Below, in pieces: positions 36,631 through 48,841 of a stretch of 64,000 nt of DNA. The stretch is from Streptomyces sp. A0642. Its GTDB lineage: Bacteria > Actinomycetota > Actinomycetes > Streptomycetales > Streptomycetaceae. The notes under the pieces were generated by a model. The model saw nothing but the letters and a program-made list of their open reading frames with translations, did no database searches and was not told the DNA's origin. The stretch covers positions 1-64,000 of the forward strand of contig NZ_SSBL01000013.1 in the NCBI RefSeq assembly GCF_004795105.1. The letters are read 5' to 3'. Both the position numbers and the translations under genes were made by a program. How positions within the stretch are numbered: the first letter of the stretch is position 1; every line of letters starts with the position of its first letter.

Positions 36631-36652
36631 TGCGGGGCGCCGGCGCCCCGCA
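36631..36652. repeat. 22-base perfect palindrome
   Basis: TGCGGGGCGCC is followed immediately by its exact complement. It is the second loopless palindrome in 125 bases, located 38 bases beyond the PucR-like stop codon. Confidence 0.7.
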
Positions 36653-36661
36653 AGCCCCGGA

Positions 36662-36679
36662 GGCGACCGGGAAGTCGCC
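36662..36679 (-). terminator. Short hairpin after the PucR-like gene
   Basis: GGCGAC and GTCGCC form a 6-bp stem with a 6-base loop, starting 11 bases past the stop codon at 36690. Together with the two palindromes it forms a stack of three hairpins. Confidence 0.5.
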
Positions 36680-36689
36680 GGGCGTCCCG

Positions 36690-38042
36690 TCAGCCGGCCA
36701 GCAGACGGCGGGCCGCCAGGGCGAGAGAGACCTCGACCGCGTCGGACGGCCGGGTCAGACAGCGGCCGGTCAGCTGCTCGAAGCGGCGCAGCCGGTTCAG
36801 GACCGTGTTGCGGTGGCAGTAGAGCCGTGCCCCCGCCCGCTGGGCGGAACCGTCCGAGTCGAGCCACGCCGTCAGCGTCTCGATGATCACGTCGCGGTCG
36901 GCCGGGTCCAGCCGGTCCAGCGGCCCCAGCACCCGCGCGGCCAGGGCGGAGCCGAGCCCCGGGGACGAGACGACCAGGGCGGCGGGCAGCTGTTCGTCGA
37001 GCAGGACGACCCCGCCCCCGGCCGGGCAGGCCCGCAGGGCGGTCTCCGCGAGGCGGCGGGCGTCCCCGACGGCCGCCAGCCCGTCGACGACGGAGCTGAT
37101 GCCGACCCGCGCGCCGGGCGGGACGGACAACCCGGCCGCCAGCGCGGCGAGTTCCGTGTCCCCGTCGACCGCGGCGGGAGGGGCGTCGCTCCCGTCCGCA
37201 GGACCGGTGGGCGGGGTGAGGGGTTCCGCCGGCCCCTCCCCCCGGGCCAGCGGCAGGATCGCGAACTCCGCGTCCGGGCCCGGGTGCCAGAGCGCGTCCG
37301 TCCCGGCGGGCAGCGTCATCGGCGGCTGCGCGGTGCCGTGCGGGGCGCGGCGGGCGGTGGCGACCACGAGCACCGCGTACCGCCCGTACTCCGGCAGCCC
37401 CAGCATCGCGGCGGCTTCCGGCAGTTCGGCGATCTGGGCGGTGCCGTCCAGCAGTGCCGCCGTCATCAGCCGCTGGCGGTTCTCCCGCCGCCAGGCCAGC
37501 CGGCGCTCCGTCTGGCGATAGGCGTCCGCGACGACACCGCAGTGCTCGTCCACGAAGTTCCAGACGTCCGCCGCGACGTGCACCAGCAGCCGGATGTCCT
37601 CGGGGTGGCGGCGGGCGGTGTCGTCCACCAGCTCCTGCCAGACCATCGCACCGCCCATCCGGAAGGCGTGCAGGACAGCGTCGAGCGGCAGGCCCTGCTC
37701 GGCCCGGACCTCACCGATCCGGCGGGAGGTGCGGTGGGCGGCCTCCCGGAACTCCCGGGGCTGGATCAGCGATCCGACGTTGTGCCGCAGCGAATGGTGC
37801 ACCTCCTGCCAGATCTCCGCCGCGTCGGCGTCGATGGCCGAGCGGTAGGCGGGCTCCTGCTCCCGCAGCGCCTCGACGAGCCGGTCCGTCAGCTCGGGCA
37901 GCCCCTCCATCAGCACCCGGGCAGCCCGGTGCAGTGCGGCGACGGCCTCGCGATCGGCCAGCGAACGGAAGCGGCGCGGCATCGGCGCGACAGGGGGCGG
38001 CCCGTGCAACGCCCTGACCCGTGAACGTACGACCTGCGGCAT
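36690..38042 (-). CDS. PucR/CdaR-type helix-turn-helix regulator
   Basis: A 450-residue transcription factor with the C-terminal PucR helix-turn-helix: [20 protein letters not shown]. The N-terminal 250 residues are a helical RsbT co-antagonist/GAF-less sensing region ([34 protein letters not shown]). A Pro/Ala/Gly-rich linker near residues 300-320 joins the halves. The ATG at 38042 has GGAGG five bases before it, which decides the start; an upstream in-frame extension to 38198 is not used. Such regulators in Streptomyces often control aromatic or purine use; no target is evident here. Confidence 0.88.
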   Translation of the reverse strand: MPQVVRSRVRALHGPPPVAPMPRRFRSLADREAVAALHRAARVLMEGLPELTDRLVEALREQEPAYRSAIDADAAEIWQEVHHSLRHNVGSLIQPREFREAAHRTSRRIGEVRAEQGLPLDAVLHAFRMGGAMVWQELVDDTARRHPEDIRLLVHVAADVWNFVDEHCGVVADAYRQTERRLAWRRENRQRLMTAALLDGTAQIAELPEAAAMLGLPEYGRYAVLVVATARRAPHGTAQPPMTLPAGTDALWHPGPDAEFAILPLARGEGPAEPLTPPTGPADGSDAPPAAVDGDTELAALAAGLSVPPGARVGISSVVDGLAAVGDARRLAETALRACPAGGGVVLLDEQLPAALVVSSPGLGSALAARVLGPLDRLDPADRDVIIETLTAWLDSDGSAQRAGARLYCHRNTVLNRLRRFEQLTGRCLTRPSDAVEVSLALAARRLLAG

Positions 38043-38397
38043 GGCGGCCTCCACCGGGATTCGGCCGGCTCCGGAATACGGCCGGCTCCGGTTCACCCAG
38101 CCCGGTGTTGGGCATGAGCACACCGAATCATCCTGACGCCCGCAGAATGGCATACCGCCCAGTCGGTACCTAGAGGTTTGCGTCGTTCTTCTCATCACGG
38201 TCCTGCAACCTCCCTGACTCGGACAGGGCTACGGAGCCCTTGGCGGGACCCCGTAGCCGCGCCGGCCCCAGAGCCGTTCACCTGGGATCGGGCCGGGCTC
38301 GGCGGGGTCCCGCACGGGCATCTGCCGGGTTTGCCGTCGCCTTGCGACCGCACGCACCGGACCCCGCAGCCTCATCGCCCGATCCGGACGAAAGGGC
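38043..38397. other. Intergenic region between the PucR-like and LAL genes
   Basis: 355 bases with no gene I can support. It must hold the PucR-like promoter (nearest the 38042 end). GGCTACGG (38227-38234) and CCGTAGCC (38251-38258) form an 8-bp stem with a 16-base loop, which on the minus strand could end the LAL regulator transcript. Confidence 0.5.
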
Positions 38398-41397
38398 CTA
38401 ACGGTCCAGCAGCCGGGCCAGCTCGGTCCGTGACCGCACGCCCAGCGCCGCGAACACATTGCGCAGATGGTGGTCGACGGTCCGGGTGCTCACCGAGAGC
38501 CGCAGCGCCACCTCACGGTTGGTGGCCCCCTCGGCGACGCACCGGGCGATGCGCTGCTGCTGCGGGGTGAGCGCGGCAAGCGGATCCGTGCCCCCCGTCG
38601 CCGCCGGGCCGTCCACGGCCTCGCCGGCGGCCCGCAGCTCACCGCTCGCCCTGTCGGTCCAGGCCCGTGCACCGCACCGCTCGAAGGCGACCAGGGCGTC
38701 CCGCAGCGGGCCCCTGGCCTCCCGGGTGCGGCGGCGCCGGCGCAGCCACGCCCCGTAGAGCAGCTGGGTGCGGGCGCGTTCGAAGTCGCCGCCCGCGCGC
38801 TCGTGGTGGGCGAGCGCCTCCTCGTACCGTCCGGCGACATCGGCCGGCGCCGCCAGCAGGGCCCGGCAGCGGGCCAGTTGGGCGGGGGCCTGGGGGTCGG
38901 TGGTGCGGGTGACCCACACGGCGAACTCCGCCACGGCGTCGGCGACCGGGTCCGCTCCCCTGCCCCGGTCCGCCCGCCCGGCCAGGACGGAGGCCTCGAC
39001 GTAGCACGGCACGGCGAGCATGCGGGTCGCGAAGTGCCCGCGCCGCGGACCGGGCCGCACGAGCGGGTCGAGCCGGGCCGCCGCCGCGCCGGAGCGGCCC
39101 GCCGCCAGGTCCGCGCGGGCGAGCGCCCAGGTGGCGAGGGTCGCGGCCTGGACGAGTCCGTGGGGGCCGGCGCCCGCGAGGGCGGCGTCGGCATGGGCGG
39201 CGCAGACTTCCGGGCCGCCCTCCACGGAAGCGGCGAGGGCGAGTACGGCGTGCAGGTGGGAGGCGGTGTTGGGCTGTCCGGTACGCCGGGCGGCGTGCAG
39301 GCCCTCCCGGGCGTGGGCGCGGGCGGGACCGTGGCGGCCGGCCCGGAGCTCGGCGTACGCCAGGTGCTCCAGCGCCTGCGGCAGCAGGGCCTCGGGGCCC
39401 GCCGACCGTACGACGGCCAGGGCCCGGGTCCCCAGACGGCAGGCGGCGTCGACGTCGCCCAGCACCAGGGCCGAGACCCCGCCGCGCATCAGGGCGGCGG
39501 GCTCGTGCGCCCGGCCGGCCGAGTCGAGGCAGCGGCGCAGCAGCGCCTGCCCTTCGGCGATCCGTCCGCACAGCAGCGCGCTCATGCCGTCGCTGTACCG
39601 GGCGAGGGCCGGATCGGTCACGGAGACGGGGATCCGGGTCATTGCGTCGAGGTACGCGAGTGCGTCCCCCATCGCCCAGGCGGCCTCGGCGGCGGCGAGC
39701 TGGGCCTCGAGCGCGCGGCACGGGTCGTGCGGTGCGAGCAGCACCGCGGCGGTGAGGAGGGCCTCGTGGGCGTCGGCGGCCGGTCCGTCGCGCAGGGCGA
39801 GCAGTCCGCGCACCAGATGCGCTCCGTGGTGCGCGGGGTGCGCGCCGGCCCGGGACAGCAGCGCACGGGCCCGGCCGGCGTCGCCCGCGAGCCGGGTGTG
39901 TTCGGCGGCGTCGGCGAACCGGGCGGCCCGCACCGCCTCGTCGGTGGAGAGCACGGCGGCACGGGCGAGCGCGGCCGCCCGCTCGGCATGCGGGCGCGGG
40001 GCCACGGCCGCCGCCACCAGCGCGTCCGCCAGCCGGTCGTCCGGGCCCGCGGCGGCGCAGGCCCACTGGACGAGCGCCGGGAGCATGGACGGCACGGCCG
40101 CGCGGTACCCGGTCCCGGGTGCGGGAGCGTCCCCCGGGTGCCAACCGGAAGCCACCGCCCGCCCGTCCCCCGAGCGGGAATCGGAAGCCACCGCCCACCG
40201 GTCCCCCGGGCGGGAATCGGGGATCGCGTACGAAACGGGCGAGGTGTGAGGAGCAGCCGTCCCGTACGCCACCGACCCTGCCCCCGGAGTCCGTCGCCGG
40301 GGGCGGCGGTCTCGGACGCCCGGCGGGACCGGCGTCAGGAGGGTGGCGAGCAGTCCGTGCACCGCGCGCCGGTGCTGCGGGGAGGCGCGGTGCAGGACCG
40401 CCCGGCGCAGCAGGGGGTGGCTGAAGTGGAGCCGGTCGCCGGCTCGTTGGAGGGCGCCGGCGGTGCCGGCCGGGGTGAGCAGGGCCTGATCGAGCACGGC
40501 GGGGCCGAGGCCGGCCGAGGCGGCAGCGCGGAGCAGGAGGGTCACGTCCGTGCCGGCGCCCTCCGGTTCGTGCTCCTGCGCCGCGGCCGCGAGCAGAAGG
40601 AGTGTGCGGGTGTCCGGGGGCAGCCCGTCGAGGCGGGCGGCGTGCGCGTCCAGGACCTCTTCGGCGCCGGGCAGCGGATAGGGGGGCGGGGTGCGGCCCG
40701 CCAGTTGGCCGGGGGTGAGCCGGGCCGCCAGTCCGGCGAGCAGCCGGGGGTTTCCGGCCGCCTCCCGCAGGAGTTCGCCGCGGACGACCGGGTCCACCCG
40801 GTCGGCGGCGCCCGCGGCGTCGGTGATCCGGTCCAGGAGGGCCGCCGCCGCGTCGTCGCCGAGGGGGCCGAGCCGGAGCGCGGGCAGCCCCGCGAAGCCG
40901 GCCTCGTCACCGGCGCCGATCAGCACCGCGACCCGGCTGCCCGCGCCGAGTCTGCGGGCCGCGAAGACGAGGGCGTCGCGTGAGTCGGGATCCCAGGCGT
41001 GCGCGTCGTCCACACAGACCAGCAGGGGCCGGTCCGCACCGAGTTGCCGCAGCAGCACGAGCAGGGCCGTGGGGCTGATGCCGTCGCGCAGCACCCGGTC
41101 GGGCGGCGAGGGGAGCGGGCCCGGGGCCGAACAGAGCAGGGCGTGAAGCCCGCTGTACGGCAGCCGCTGTTCGGCGGGGGCGGCGGTGGCGTACAGGACG
41201 GGTCCGGTCCGCCGGTCACGGTGTGCGGCCACGGCCTCGTCCAGGAGCGCGGTGCGGCCGACGCCGGGCAGCGCGGTCAGTACCAGCGCGCCGCCGTCAC
41301 CGTCCCGCAGTCGCGCCAACAGGGTGTCCAGAATGGCGAGTTCACCGCTGCGGCCGTACAGCCGGAGCGGACTGTGCACGGTCGTCGATGGAGTCAC
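38398..41397 (-). CDS. LAL-type (large ATP-binding) LuxR-family regulator
   Basis: A 999-residue LAL regulator. Seen in order: a divergent Walker A, LPGVGRTALL near residues 43-52, where the usual Lys before Thr is Arg; a Walker B LLVCVDDAHAWD near 124-135; a long helical repeat region from about 250 to 920; and the LuxR helix-turn-helix at the C-terminus (ATNREVALRLSVSTRTVDHHL). A disordered insertion near residues 365-430 holds three 12-residue tandem units (ASDSRPGD-like). The GTG at 41397 starts the conserved N-terminus. LAL proteins often activate antibiotic or sugar clusters, but none is next to it here. Confidence 0.9.
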   Translation of the reverse strand: MTPSTTVHSPLRLYGRSGELAILDTLLARLRDGDGGALVLTALPGVGRTALLDEAVAAHRDRRTGPVLYATAAPAEQRLPYSGLHALLCSAPGPLPSPPDRVLRDGISPTALLVLLRQLGADRPLLVCVDDAHAWDPDSRDALVFAARRLGAGSRVAVLIGAGDEAGFAGLPALRLGPLGDDAAAALLDRITDAAGAADRVDPVVRGELLREAAGNPRLLAGLAARLTPGQLAGRTPPPYPLPGAEEVLDAHAARLDGLPPDTRTLLLLAAAAQEHEPEGAGTDVTLLLRAAASAGLGPAVLDQALLTPAGTAGALQRAGDRLHFSHPLLRRAVLHRASPQHRRAVHGLLATLLTPVPPGVRDRRPRRRTPGAGSVAYGTAAPHTSPVSYAIPDSRPGDRWAVASDSRSGDGRAVASGWHPGDAPAPGTGYRAAVPSMLPALVQWACAAAGPDDRLADALVAAAVAPRPHAERAAALARAAVLSTDEAVRAARFADAAEHTRLAGDAGRARALLSRAGAHPAHHGAHLVRGLLALRDGPAADAHEALLTAAVLLAPHDPCRALEAQLAAAEAAWAMGDALAYLDAMTRIPVSVTDPALARYSDGMSALLCGRIAEGQALLRRCLDSAGRAHEPAALMRGGVSALVLGDVDAACRLGTRALAVVRSAGPEALLPQALEHLAYAELRAGRHGPARAHAREGLHAARRTGQPNTASHLHAVLALAASVEGGPEVCAAHADAALAGAGPHGLVQAATLATWALARADLAAGRSGAAAARLDPLVRPGPRRGHFATRMLAVPCYVEASVLAGRADRGRGADPVADAVAEFAVWVTRTTDPQAPAQLARCRALLAAPADVAGRYEEALAHHERAGGDFERARTQLLYGAWLRRRRRTREARGPLRDALVAFERCGARAWTDRASGELRAAGEAVDGPAATGGTDPLAALTPQQQRIARCVAEGATNREVALRLSVSTRTVDHHLRNVFAALGVRSRTELARLLDR
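40129..40220. repeat. 36-base tandem repeat within the LAL gene
   Basis: Three units start at 40129, 40165 and 40201, each beginning GTCCCCCG. The period of 36 keeps the reading frame and gives a 12-residue protein repeat in the linker. The third unit is partial. Confidence 0.75.
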
Positions 41398-41631
41398 ACC
41401 AGCACGTTACTTCCGCGTAAACAGTGCCGGAAGACGCGCGTCCGGCCCCGCCCCGCCCGCGGCGGGTTGCGGGGCATCCTCCCAAGTAGGGCCGGAGTTG
41501 GCTGTGCACGCGCACAGTCCGGGCCCATTCCCGCGCGCGGTCCGGACCCGGGACGGGGACGGCGAAGGGCCGGACCGGACCGGACCGGGCCGGGAACGGC
41601 GGCAGACCGGACCGGGAACGGGAACGGCGAA

Positions 41632-41660
41632 GGGCCGGACCGCCGTTCGCGGTCCGGCCC
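41632..41660 (-). terminator. Terminator of the secreted lipase gene
   Basis: GGGCCGGACCGC and its exact complement form a 12-bp stem with the loop CGTTC, 17 bases past the lipase stop. The neighbouring 41,550-41,640 stretch holds further direct repeats of the same bases (GGCGAAGGGCCGGACC occurs twice), so the terminator arm appears to have been duplicated. Confidence 0.8.
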
Positions 41661-41677
41661 TCACCGGGCGTCAGGGG

Positions 41678-42604
41678 TTACGACGTGTGGGGGCAGTTGC
41701 CCCGCGATTCGGCGATCGTCAGGCTCACCTGCGGGACCGGGCAGAGGAACTGCTCGTACCGGGTGTCGTTGTCGATGAAGCGCTTCAGCCACGAAATGCT
41801 GTACTTCGCGATCGTGGTGTTGGAGGAGTTGGGCGTGAAGTGCGTGGCCCCGCGCAGCTCCACGTACGCCTTGTCCAGGCTGCTCGGGAGCGACTGGTAG
41901 AAGGGCTCCGAGTGGGTGGCGACGGGGGCGATCGTGTCGCCGTCCGCGCCGAAGATCAGGGTGGGCGTGCGGACTTCGGGCCAGGTGGTGTCGAGGTTCC
42001 AGCCGGTCAGCGGGATCGCCGCCTTCAGCGAGGTGCGGCTCTTCGCGGCCTCCAGGGTGCCGCCTCCGCCCATGGAGTGGCCCATCACGCCGAGCCGTGA
42101 GGTGTCGATCCGGCTGCGCACCGCGCTCGACTTCGTCAGGTAGTCCAGCGCGGCCAGGAGCTGACGGCCGCGGCTGTCCGGCTGGTCCACGGTGGTGTTG
42201 GTGTCGATGGTGAAGACGACGAAGCCCTGCGAGGCGAGCCGCGGCCCGAGCCAGGCGATGCTGGACTGGTAGGCGGTGAAGCCGGGCGAGATGGCGACCG
42301 CGCCGAAGGTGCCGTCCGCGGTGGACGTCGGGTAGTAGATCGTGCCGCCGCCGAAGCCGCTGACGCCCAGTGACGAGACGCTGGTCTGCGAGACCGCGTA
42401 CGGCCCGCGGCTCGCCTCGATGCTCGAGTTGCTCGGCGCCGGGCCACGCTCATACGGATTGTCGGCCGCCTGGGCGCCGGGCATCAGTGCGGTGCACAGG
42501 CCAGCGGTGGCGACGCCGGCGGCCAGCAGGCCCCTGACGAGGCGTGCGCGGCTCTTGGACATCCGGTGGCGCGGGGAGGTGTCGCCGGAGGGGAGGTGCT
42601 GCAC
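41678..42604 (-). CDS. Secreted lipase of the S. exfoliatus lipase/cutinase (PET-hydrolase) family
   Basis: A 308-residue exported alpha/beta hydrolase. The signal peptide has basic residues (KSRARLVRG), a hydrophobic core and a likely cut after AQA at residue 46. The mature protein reads like S. exfoliatus lipase and Thermobifida cutinases: NPYERGP start, [10 protein letters not shown], nucleophile Ser177 in GHSMGGGG, acid Asp223 in GADGDTIAP, base His255 in GATHFTPN, and a Cys288-Cys304 disulfide at the end. The oxyanion region reads SPGFTA with Phe109. Substrates are lipids or polyesters. The GTG at 42604 has GAGAGGA seven bases before it; the ATG at 42562 lacks a site. The promoter must lie in the repeat-rich 42605-42962 region. 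Confidence 0.92.
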   Translation of the reverse strand: MQHLPSGDTSPRHRMSKSRARLVRGLLAAGVATAGLCTALMPGAQAADNPYERGPAPSNSSIEASRGPYAVSQTSVSSLGVSGFGGGTIYYPTSTADGTFGAVAISPGFTAYQSSIAWLGPRLASQGFVVFTIDTNTTVDQPDSRGRQLLAALDYLTKSSAVRSRIDTSRLGVMGHSMGGGGTLEAAKSRTSLKAAIPLTGWNLDTTWPEVRTPTLIFGADGDTIAPVATHSEPFYQSLPSSLDKAYVELRGATHFTPNSSNTTIAKYSISWLKRFIDNDTRYEQFLCPVPQVSLTIAESRGNCPHTS

Positions 42605-42850
42605 GGGAGGGTCCTCTCGGTCGTGGCGGGGAGCCACACCGGGCAGGGACCGCAAGCCCGTCGTCACCGGGGGCCTTCGGGGTGCACCGCGTGGAACCGC
42701 CGTTGTTCTCTGGCGGTCGCCACTGTTGCGGTGCGCCCCGAGGCGCACATCGGCAAGTTCACCGGTCTCGGGCCGGCGGGCGCCCCTTGCCGGACCGAGG
42801 TGGAGCGGGTACCGGGCCTCGCACAGAGCACCCTCAGCGCGCCAGGGGCC

Positions 42851-42999
42851 CGGCTTCCCGCACCGCGCCCCCAACCTCAGCGGACCGGGTGCCCGGCTTC
42901 CCGCAGAGCGCCCCCAACCTCAGCGGACCGGATGCCCGGCTTCCCGCAGAGCGCCCCCAACCTCAGCGGACCGGATGCCCGGCTTCCCGCAGAGCGCCC
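42851..42999. repeat. 43-base tandem repeat copying the 3' end of hisF
   Basis: Units start at 42851, 42894 and 42937 (43 bases each; the last two identical, the first with three changes), and a fourth at 42980 matches for the first 20 bases inside hisF. Each unit carries the complement of the hisF end, GCATCCGGTCCGCTGA, including the stop codon. A further faded copy can be traced near 42813-42850. The 358-base region between hisF and the lipase holds no other gene. Confidence 0.85.
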
Positions 43000-43718
43000 T
43001 TGACCTCGGAGATGCGCAGATCACCGAAGTGGAAGACGGACGCGGCGAGGACCGCGTCGGCCCCGGCGTCGACGGCCGGCGCGAAGTCCGCGAGCCGGCC
43101 CGCACCCCCGGAGGCGATGACGGGAACGCTCACGTGCTTCCGGACGGCCCTGATCATCTCGGTGTCGTAGCCGTCCTTGGTGCCGTCGGCGTCCATCGAG
43201 TTGAGCAGGATCTCGCCCGCGCCGAGTTCGGCGGCCCGGTGCGCCCACTCGACGGCGTCGATGCCGGTGCCCCTGCGGCCGCCGTGCGTGGTGACCTCGA
43301 AGGTGCCCGAGGGGGTGCGCCGGGCGTCCACGGAGAGCACCAGCACCTGGCGGCCGAAGCGCTCGGCGATCTCCCGGATCAGCTCCGGCCGGGCGATGGC
43401 CGCGGTGTTGACGCCGACCTTGTCGGCACCGGCCCGCAGGAGCTTGTCGACGTCGTCGGAGGCGCGGACGCCGCCGCCGACCGTGAGCGGGATGAAGACC
43501 TGCTCGGCGGTGCGGCGCACCACGTCGTAGGTCGTCTCCCGGTCACCGCTGGACGCGGTGATGTCGAGGAAGGTCAGCTCGTCGGCGCCCTCGGCGTCGT
43601 ACAGCTTCGCCATCTCGACGGGGTCGCCGGCATCGCGCAGGTTCTGGAAGTTGACGCCCTTGACGACCCGCCCGTTGTCCACGTCGAGACACGGGATGAC
43701 ACGAACCGCGAGCGTCAT
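42963..43718 (-). CDS. hisF: Imidazole glycerol phosphate synthase, cyclase subunit
   Basis: A 251-residue TIM barrel that uses ammonia from HisH to convert PRFAR into imidazole glycerol phosphate and AICAR. The catalytic Asp residues are in [15 protein letters not shown] and [13 protein letters not shown]; the phosphate site is [10 protein letters not shown] and ASGGAGRL. The ATG at 43718 overlaps the ridA-like stop (TGATG); a GTG one codon upstream is possible. It is the last gene of the his operon. Its last twelve codons and stop are part of a 43-base tandem repeat that continues outside the gene. Confidence 0.98.
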   Translation of the reverse strand: MTLAVRVIPCLDVDNGRVVKGVNFQNLRDAGDPVEMAKLYDAEGADELTFLDITASSGDRETTYDVVRRTAEQVFIPLTVGGGVRASDDVDKLLRAGADKVGVNTAAIARPELIREIAERFGRQVLVLSVDARRTPSGTFEVTTHGGRRGTGIDAVEWAHRAAELGAGEILLNSMDADGTKDGYDTEMIRAVRKHVSVPVIASGGAGRLADFAPAVDAGADAVLAASVFHFGDLRISEVKGALREAGHPVR

Positions 43719-44113
43719 CACGCACCTGCCCGGTAGGCCTCGACCTCGACCTCGACGACCAGGCTCGGGTCGACGAAGCCGGACACAATGATCATGCTGG
43801 CGGCGGGGCGCACCGCGTCGAACAGCTCTTTGTGGGCGCGGCCGACCTCGTCCACGTCCCTGGCGTGCGTGATGTACATCCGGGTGCGGACGACGTCCTC
43901 GCGTCCGAGGCCCACCTGCTTCAGCGCCTCGAAGGCGACCTCGAAGGAGGTGACGGCCTGCTCGTAGGGGCTGCCCGCGGAGATCTGGCCGCCCACCACG
44001 GACGTGCAGCCGGCCACGAGCACCAGCCCGTTGGAGAGTTCGACCGCCCGGGAGTAGCCGAACTTCTCCTCCCAGGGGGCGCCGGAGGAGATGCGCTTGA
44101 CGGAGTCGCTCAT
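43718..44113 (-). CDS. RidA/YjgF-family protein in the his operon
   Basis: A 131-residue RidA-like protein, a family that hydrolyses reactive enamines/imines made by PLP enzymes. Seen: the N-terminal [27 protein letters not shown], the trimer-core [26 protein letters not shown], and the C-terminal VEVEAYR. The usual catalytic Arg of RidA is in the VVRTRMY segment. It overlaps priA (ATGA) and hisF (TGATG), so it is translated with them. Its place between priA and hisF suggests protection of PLP or intermediate chemistry in this pathway, but this is inference. Confidence 0.88.
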   Translation of the reverse strand: MSDSVKRISSGAPWEEKFGYSRAVELSNGLVLVAGCTSVVGGQISAGSPYEQAVTSFEVAFEALKQVGLGREDVVRTRMYITHARDVDEVGRAHKELFDAVRPAASMIIVSGFVDPSLVVEVEVEAYRAGA

Positions 44114-44835
44114 GCGGAGACCGCCTCCAGGGCCTCTTCGAGGGTGAACGCCTTCGCGTACAGGGCCTTGCCGACGATGGCGCCCTCGACGCCGGCCGGG
44201 ACGAGCGTGGAGAGGGCCCGCAGGTCGTCGAGCGAGGAGACGCCGCCGGAGGCGACGACCGGCTTGTCCGTGGCCGCGCAGACGTTCTTCAGGAGCTCCA
44301 GGTTGGGGCCCTGGAGGGTGCCGTCCTTGGCGATGTCGGTGACCACGTAGCGGGCGCAGCCCTCGGAGTCGAGGCGGGCGAGCGTCTCGTAGAGGTCGCC
44401 GCCGTCGCGGGTCCAGCCGCGGCCGCGCAGCGTGGTGCCGCGGACGTCCAGGCCGACCGCGATCTTGTCGCCGAACTCGGCGATGACCTTGGCGACCCAT
44501 TCCGGGGTCTCCAGGGCGGCCGTGCCGAGGTTGACGCGGCGGCAGCCGGTGGCGAGGGCGGCGGCGAGCGTGGCGTCGTCGCGGATGCCGCCGGAGAGCT
44601 CGACCTTGATGTCCATGGCGCCGGCCACCTCGGCGATGAGCGCCCGGTTGTCACCGGTGCCGAAGGCGGCGTCCAGGTCGACCAGGTGCAGCCATTCGGC
44701 GCCGGAGCGCTGCCAGGCGAGTGCGGCCTCCAGCGGGGAGCCGTAGGAGGTCTCGGAGCCGGACTCGCCGTGCACCAGGCGGACCGCCTGGCCGTCGCGG
44801 ACGTCAACGGCGGGGAGCAGTTCAAGCTTCGGCAT
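44110..44835 (-). CDS. priA: PriA, bifunctional HisA/TrpF isomerase
   Basis: A 241-residue TIM barrel performing the Amadori rearrangement of both ProFAR (histidine) and PRA (tryptophan) in actinomycetes. Seen: N-terminal [19 protein letters not shown] with the catalytic Asp, [21 protein letters not shown] and [14 protein letters not shown] with the second catalytic Asp, and [11 protein letters not shown]. No trpF exists among the trp genes here, which fits the dual role; PriA activity in Streptomyces is established. The start overlaps the hisH stop (TAATG) and its stop overlaps the ridA-like start. Confidence 0.97.
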   Translation of the reverse strand: MPKLELLPAVDVRDGQAVRLVHGESGSETSYGSPLEAALAWQRSGAEWLHLVDLDAAFGTGDNRALIAEVAGAMDIKVELSGGIRDDATLAAALATGCRRVNLGTAALETPEWVAKVIAEFGDKIAVGLDVRGTTLRGRGWTRDGGDLYETLARLDSEGCARYVVTDIAKDGTLQGPNLELLKNVCAATDKPVVASGGVSSLDDLRALSTLVPAGVEGAIVGKALYAKAFTLEEALEAVSA

Positions 44836-45476
44836 TACAGCGTCTCGATCCAGTTGGTCAGCAGCTGGGCGCCGGCGTCGCCGGACTTCTCGGGGTGGAA
44901 CTGGGTGGCCCACAGCGCGCCGTTCTCGACGGCCGCCACGAACCGTTCGCCGTGCGTGGCCCAGGTGACCTTGGGGGCACGGATCTTGGCGTTGGTGACT
45001 TCGAGGGACCAGTCGTGCGCCGCGTAGGAGTGCACGAAGTAGTACCGGGCCCCGGCGTCGAGTCCGGCGAACAGCCGTGAGTCCTCGGGGGCCTCCACGG
45101 TGTTCCACCCCATGTGCGGGACGACGTCGGCCTGGAGCGGTCCGACGGTGCCGGGCCACTCGTCGAGCCCCTCCGTCTCCACTCCGTGCTCGATGCCGCG
45201 CTCGAAGAGGATCTGCATGCCTACGCAGATGCCCATGACGGGGCGCCCGCCGGCGAGCCGGCGGCCGATGATCCATTCGCCGCGGGCCTTCTTCAGCCCC
45301 TCCATGCAGGCGGAGAACGCGCCGACACCGGGCACCAGCAGCCCGTCGGCGTTCATCGCCGTGTCGAAGTCGCGGGTGATCTCCACGTCGGCGCCGACAC
45401 GGGCCAGGGCGCGCTCGGCGGACCGGACGTTGCCGAAGCCGTAGTCGAAGACGACGACCTTCTTCTTCGTATCCAC
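44835..45476 (-). CDS. hisH: Imidazole glycerol phosphate synthase, glutaminase subunit
   Basis: A 213-residue class I glutamine amidotransferase that hydrolyses glutamine and sends ammonia to HisF. The nucleophile Cys lies in [13 protein letters not shown] and the His-Glu dyad in [11 protein letters not shown]; the oxyanion region is [10 protein letters not shown]. The ATG at 45476 starts the basic leader [12 protein letters not shown]. It stands ten bases after the small membrane-protein gene and its stop touches the priA start. Confidence 0.98.
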   Translation of the reverse strand: MDTKKKVVVFDYGFGNVRSAERALARVGADVEITRDFDTAMNADGLLVPGVGAFSACMEGLKKARGEWIIGRRLAGGRPVMGICVGMQILFERGIEHGVETEGLDEWPGTVGPLQADVVPHMGWNTVEAPEDSRLFAGLDAGARYYFVHSYAAHDWSLEVTNAKIRAPKVTWATHGERFVAAVENGALWATQFHPEKSGDAGAQLLTNWIETL

Positions 45477-45486
45477 GTTTCGCTCC

Positions 45487-45650
45487 TCAGTCCCAGAGGC
45501 CCTGGATCCGCATGACGCCTGCCACCAGGCACATCACGGAGGCGATCCCGAGCAGCACGATGACGCCCTTGGGCATCCCCTGCTTCGAGAAGGAGTAGAC
45601 CCCGCCGGCCAGGAAGAGGCCGACCAGGATCAGGACGGTGTTGAGGCCGG

Positions 45651-45654
<4 letters not shown>
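45487..45654 (-). CDS. 55-residue membrane protein between hisB and hisH
   Basis: A tiny protein with two hydrophobic helices ([19 protein letters not shown] and [19 protein letters not shown]) joined by a Lys/Gly turn. The GTG start overlaps the hisB stop (GTGA), so it is translated together with the his genes. I do not recognise its function; small open frames at this position are kept in Streptomyces his operons as I recall. The short C-terminus IQGLWD has no other feature. Confidence 0.8.
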
Positions 45655-48687
<3,033 letters not shown>

Positions 48688-48841
48688 ACCGCAATTCTCG
48701 CAGACCGGCGCAGACGCCCGGACGCCCGTATCACTGGCTGATACATGCCCTCGGTGTGACGGCTGACTATGTGCGTTCACGTGGTCACTCAGAGGGAATA
48801 AGGGGAATACCGATTCACGGCTCCGAGCGGAGGGAGCGTCG

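Noticed and set aside
36145-36886. Overlapping Arg/Pro-rich open frames in the repeat island
   Set aside because: All arise from the repeat composition, exist in several frames on both strands and lack start signals and family features.
42810-42999. CRISPR-like array
   Set aside because: The repeats are directly joined with no unique spacers and derive from hisF.
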